Origin: Astrothelium macrocarpum
Taxonomy: Eukaryota > Ascomycota > Dothideomycetes > Trypetheliales > Trypetheliaceae
Reading direction: 5' to 3'
NCBI GenBank assembly: GCA_021030915.1
Contig: JAGEMR010000080.1
Location: forward strand, 80,156 to 144,155
DNA: 64,000 bases
The position numbers were made by a program, and so were the translations under genes. The stretch's first letter is position 1, and each line of letters opens with the position of its first letter. This document shows positions 59,653 through 64,000 of this stretch, piece by piece. Under the pieces are notes generated by a model, which was not told the DNA's origin, ran no database searches, and saw nothing but the letters and a program-made list of their open reading frames with translations.

Positions 59653-62600
59653 ATGGCCTCTTCCAATCATCAGGCAGCAGATACGGAAACTTCCCAGCGT
59701 CTCCCAGAAGAAGTAGATGCTAGAGCTGATGATTCCGATTGGGGTTTCGATTGGCAAGAGGATGAAGAAGACGCGAAAAAGCTTACTGTGCAGATGATGA
59801 GAGAACTTCGATCCGCGTTTTTGTTTCATCTTCTGGAGAGAGGTCTGCCAAAAGAGCAAAAAGGCATCTTCTACTTCCTTGTGATTCAGTTTCACGAAGA
59901 TTTGGATTCGGAAATTCAGGTTTACGCTGCATTATCAGCAATCCTGTTTCACTTTTTCCCTTGGCTTTCTCCGAAACTTTTGTTCAGCGTAACTCGAGGG
60001 ATTGACACGTACAGACGGTATGATTATAGAAAGTACAGAGACGTACTACTCCCTCCACTCTTGCATGGCATTTTATATTTCTTCTTGGAGTACTGGTAGA
60101 TTTCAGAGGAATAACAACAATGCTTGAGCCTATCTTTGGGCCAGCAACAAAATGGCCCGCTGCGCTCATCCCAATATTCCCAGGCATGTTCTTGCGACTT
60201 GTCAACGAACGTCCCAATTCGATCAATGGATTCGTTCCAGAAAGCAAACAAGGTATCTTGGTTGCTATCTTCAGTCGAGCATGCATAGCTGTCCTTCCTC
60301 CACAAATACATTGGCCATTATGGGTCGTATACACAGCCCCAAGTCCAGAATACCCCTCCATGTACGTCGAATGGGTTGCTTGTCAATTCTATTGGATATA
60401 TTCAGGCATTTCTCCGTTGGCCGCCTACGCAATTTGGCTCGTCGTGAATCAATATCGACATACGAAGACCTGGTTTCGACGCTCTGGCGGAGGCCCATCG
60501 GTTATTTTACAACGTGAGCGTCGCGGAACGTGGTGGTATATGACAACAATCGTTTTCATTCGTATTGTTGAACACGACGTTGGTCTGGCCATCGTCAAGA
60601 GTGAGCTCCTGACTCTTCGCCCGCAAGCATGGGTTCCGCTTGCCCTCTTTTTCGCCATCGGAGTTTACCTTCTAAAATTCGGACTGCTGTTGCGCATTTA
60701 AAAGTACAAGCACCAACCATTGCCCAAAGGAAAAAATACCCGGATCCTACGGCTTCGTGCACAGCCTTGTTTACCGAATGCTCCTATACAATGCGAGATG
60801 ATCCACACGACGCTCCGACGCCCTCCTCAATATATTGCAGTATCTCACCGCTGGGAACCAGTCAGTCAACCCCAAGAGATGATCTTAATCGATGGTGGTT
60901 TTTTTCCGGTATCCCGTAGCATATATTCTCTCCTTTTGGCGAAGAGATCTTATCTCCATCATCGATACTTTTGGATTGACTCAATCTGTATCAACGGGGA
61001 TGACAAAATTGAGAAGAGCAAACAGGTGAGTATGATGCAAAACATATTTGAAGAGGCGGAAATGACGCTGGGTTGGCTGGGAGATGATCCAGGCGCGAAG
61101 AAAGCTTTTGGCATGATCAAGCGAATCAATGAAACAACTACAGTCGCTTCTTTTCGTAATCTCTGCTCAAATTTCGAGTCCGAATGGACTGAATTCAAGA
61201 AGCTCGTTGCAAATGACTGGTTCGAACGAGTTTGGATCATTCAGGAAATTGCTGTGGCGAAGGCTTCAGTCCTTCGGTACGGAGATCAGGAGATGGATTG
61301 GAACGAGTTCATTGAAGCACTGACACGTGCAATGCGATTCAGTTTTGAGATAGAGAACGATCTGCATATTCTTCTTGATCGACGACAAATTCTCAATGCC
61401 CTGATCATGGAAGAGGTCAAGTTCCACATTGCAAACGTCAATCTCATTAAGCTAAAAGACGCGCTGAAGCTTGTCTTCAGATTCAAAGCGACTCTTTCCA
61501 TTGACAAGGTCTACGCTCTCCTTGGACTGACTGATGAGCGTTATACACCGCTATTCCATCCTAATTTTGGAATCTCTGATAGTGTTAGAGGTGGCAGGCT
61601 TTCCGAGTTCCAAGCTCTATGGAAAGATGTATTAAATATACTTGAACGGATAAGGAATGTACGTGGAACAGCATATGGAGACTTGAACTCTAGACAGGGT
61701 CGAGCAATCCTATCTTATGGTGTGAAGAATTCCGTGCGATACATGGCGTTTTTGTCCCGGGACCTAGGAAAGCTTACGAAGAAATTCAAATCAATGAAAA
61801 ATGGCGTTTCAAACCTTGAACAAAATCCAATCCAGCCAGATTACTCCGCCAATAGCACGGCGCTGCGAGTGTATACGTACGTCGCTAGAGATCTTGTTAA
61901 ACAGGACGATGCTCTTTCTTTCATCCGTTATGCCGGAATCGGAAGTTCCTGGAAGTCTGGGCCAAGTGAGCTGCCGTCTTGGATCCCGGATTGGTCGATA
62001 GATGTTGACAACTACCTCCTGCCTTGGCGCAAATATCCAGAAAATAATGGTACAGAAAGCGAGTTGGAAGCCTCTCAGACACAAAGTCATGTCTTTCAAG
62101 CCGGGGGATCAAATATTTTGTTTATCAAAGGTTCCTTAGTTGGAACTGTCGCACATTTGGCTGGATTTACACATGAACACGATGCTGCCCTGTCCGCAAA
62201 GCGAGAAGATATAGAGAAACACTTCGCCCGACTCTCATCAAGTTTCCGAGCTGCGTTGAATCTTGCCCAAGAGCATGTTACACCTCGCTTTGAAACGGAA
62301 GATGCCTTGGAGGATGCCTTCTACCGTGTCTTGACTGCCAATTGGACAACCTTCAATGACCCTATACTATCCACAATGCGTCCCTGGACTCCTGATTTGA
62401 TGGCAAACTGTCCGATCTCAGCGGCACTTCGGCCGGAAAATTTCAAAGATTACTGGAAGAATATTCCGGACTCTGATAATCCAGAAGCAATCCGTCGTCA
62501 CCAGGATAATATTTTAAAGAAGTATCTCTTTGTCCAGCGGATGAAATCCTCTGCAAACTCCAGATTCGCCCATTTGATCCGTGAAGATGTTGTGCCTTCA

Positions 62601-63014
62601 TTCTCTCAGTATGGCGAACAAATCAAGGAAACCAGGCGACTTTTTATGCTGGACAATAAATCTGCTAGCCCTATTTCAAATTATGCCCAGTATGTCGATT
62701 ATACTCATGGCCGATCTTTCCTCGTTACAGACTCTGGACTAATGGGCTTGACGCCCTCTGGCTCACAAACCGGGGATATCGTAATTGAAATTCAGACTAG
62801 CGGTAGGCTTGTTTGGCTTACACTTCGAGAACAATACCCCAACTGCAGCGGGATAGAAGATAAAAAAGGCAAGGCGCCACTGGAATCATTGGAATCCAGT
62901 GATAGGCAGCCATCTTATCCTGGAGCCTTTCGATTAGTAGGGGAAGCTTACATCCACAAATTGGATTTCGAAAGTAGTCAGACAGGAAATCCGAGTTGGT
63001 TCACGCTGTGGTAA
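59653..63014 (+). pseudogene. HET-domain (heterokaryon incompatibility) gene with a frame break and an in-frame stop
   Basis: HET proteins mediate non-self recognition and cell death on hyphal fusion. Three consecutive coding-quality blocks appear to be one gene. Block 1 (59653-60099, MASSNHQAADTETSQRLPEE) and block 2 (to 60698) are rich in membrane-like segments (AYAIWLVVNQYRH, LALFFAIGVYLLKFGLLLRI). Block 3 (to 63014) has the HET domain: QYIAVSHRWEP, YFWIDSICINGDDKIEKSKQ, MTLGWLGDDPG and WFERVWIIQEIAVAKASVLR. Blocks 1 and 2 lie in different frames; a 50-nt intron at 59989-60038 could join them, or a 1-nt loss near 60096. Blocks 2 and 3 share one frame but are cut by TAA at 60699-60701, with no convincing intron. 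Block 3 alone would start at an internal Met inside the HET domain. Probably inactive in this strain, unless assembly errors explain the breaks. Confidence 0.65.
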
Positions 63015-64000
63015 ATAGGCTGACTGGAAAGGGAGGTGTAAGACAAAATCTCGAAAGCTTTGATAAGAAAGGGGCTTACCTGGGTTTTATATTATCGAAC
63101 AAAGGAAACCGGTCATATCCAATGCTACTCCGAACGCCAAACACCACAGTCTCATACAACTATGGATGTTCTCTGGTCGAGTCGTGGCATGCTATGTCAA
63201 ATCTCGTTGTGCGTTCACACGCTATCGCTCATCCCCTTGCTGGTCACCTAAATTTCCTTCCCCAAAACGTAGCCAGATGTTTTGTTCCTACCATCACTCT
63301 TGGACTTGGATATGAACTGGAAAAGTCTCGCTAGGTTCTATTCTGCATCTGTCGGAGCTGAAACTATGCCCGGCCTCGCGCCATAAGCTCGTGATGGACG
63401 CCAGACCCGAATCTGCCACCATTAGATATACAATGGTGTTGGCCGAAGAAAGCCCTGCGGAGACAAAAAAAGCCAACGAACGCCCGGATTCAGTGACCTA
63501 TCATTTTTGGATCCTGTCGACCTTGACTTATATACAGGACGCAGGAGAAACGTTAAATCCTTGAATGTACTTGATAAAAGACTTATAGACGAATAGAGTC
63601 CATAACACTAGCGACCGAACCGAACGTGCTACTCAGAAGAACTTTTCCACAACCGAAGTAATGGGCTGATGCACCAAGTGGTAATGCTGTGACGAATACT
63701 TGGTTTCGTCAGTACCCTCAATGGGTCGGATTTTGCTGTATGACCCAATAGAGCATCTCCAGAAGCTTTCCAGCTACGGAGAACAGTCGAGTACCTACTA
63801 CTGAATACCCACATCGCACCGATCTCTTTCAACCGATCCATGTTGACTGGTGATAACAGACAAAGCGTGATCGACACAGTAAGCACGGTATATTGTCTGC
63901 TCGAACAAACCGAGTCGAGCATTCAGGGGTCGGAAGGATCATTAAGGTATGGCATCATTATGCAGGATTCTGGATTATTTGGATAGCATAGAATAGCATA
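63015..64000. other. Right-hand end, no supported gene
   Basis: 986 bases to the window edge. A 97-codon leftward frame (63629-63922) and a 112-codon rightward one (62996-63334) have no recognisable domains. Confidence 0.4.

Noticed and set aside
60690..60730. Short intron removing the HET-gene TAA
   Set aside because: The only candidate (about 41 nt, gttgcg to cccaaag) shifts the frame and removes sequence that looks like HET-domain start.

Overview
The window is nuclear DNA of a filamentous ascomycete (Pezizomycotina). A Dothideomycete is my best guess, but the class is an inference. The evidence is short (mostly 42-90 nt) GT-AG introns in most genes, closely spaced single-copy housekeeping genes on both strands, and accessory genes typical of such fungi: a HET-domain gene, a DUF7708-type STAND-like protein, a fungal HNH protein, two P450s and a Ctr copper transporter. 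I built about 25 gene models by joining exons at splice sites that restore conserved protein sequence; all are readings by eye, with no transcript support.

Layout. At 0-31 kb there is a dense housekeeping block: APC5 (partial, -), ADE1 (-), the RIM2 mitochondrial carrier (-), CIA30 (+), RPS9 (-), RPL37 (+), SLU7 (-), REV3 (+), SLA2 (+), RHO3 (-), CWC25 (-), COP9 subunit 2 (+) and a large otubain (+). APC5, CIA30, RPS9, SLA2 and RPL21 are genes known to flank the mating-type locus in many Pezizomycotina, yet no alpha-box or HMG mating-type gene is visible here. At 31.7-41 kb there is an accessory stretch: an AAA+ ATPase of the DUF7025 type (-), a diverged 132-bp direct repeat, a DUF7708/degenerate P-loop protein (+), and an HNH protein (+) sitting between decayed pieces of a second DUF7708-type gene. 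At 41-55.4 kb are RPL21 (+), two convergent P450s, a DCAF11/LEC14B-like WD40 protein (+), SSS1/Sec61-gamma (-), a CPSF6-like RRM protein with a 0.9-kb intron (+) and a Ctr copper transporter (+). From 55.4 kb to the end the DNA is gene-poor: a probable thaumatin-like protein, about 2.4 kb of broken sequence, and a HET-domain gene carrying a frame break and an in-frame stop.

How the parts relate. Several neighbours are divergent pairs sharing one short promoter region (RIM2/CIA30, both mitochondrial; RPS9/RPL37, both ribosomal; SLU7/REV3; CWC25/COP9 subunit 2). Three mRNA-processing factors (SLU7, CWC25, the CPSF6-like protein) lie in the block. The accessory stretches hold gene families linked in fungi to non-self recognition (HET, STAND-like) together with signs of duplication and mutation-driven decay. 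The most interesting candidates are the HNH gene framed by duplicate DUF7708 fragments, the disrupted HET gene, the transition-biased repeat pair, the coding-like long intron and the recurring C-to-G switch in composition along the 3' parts of several genes.
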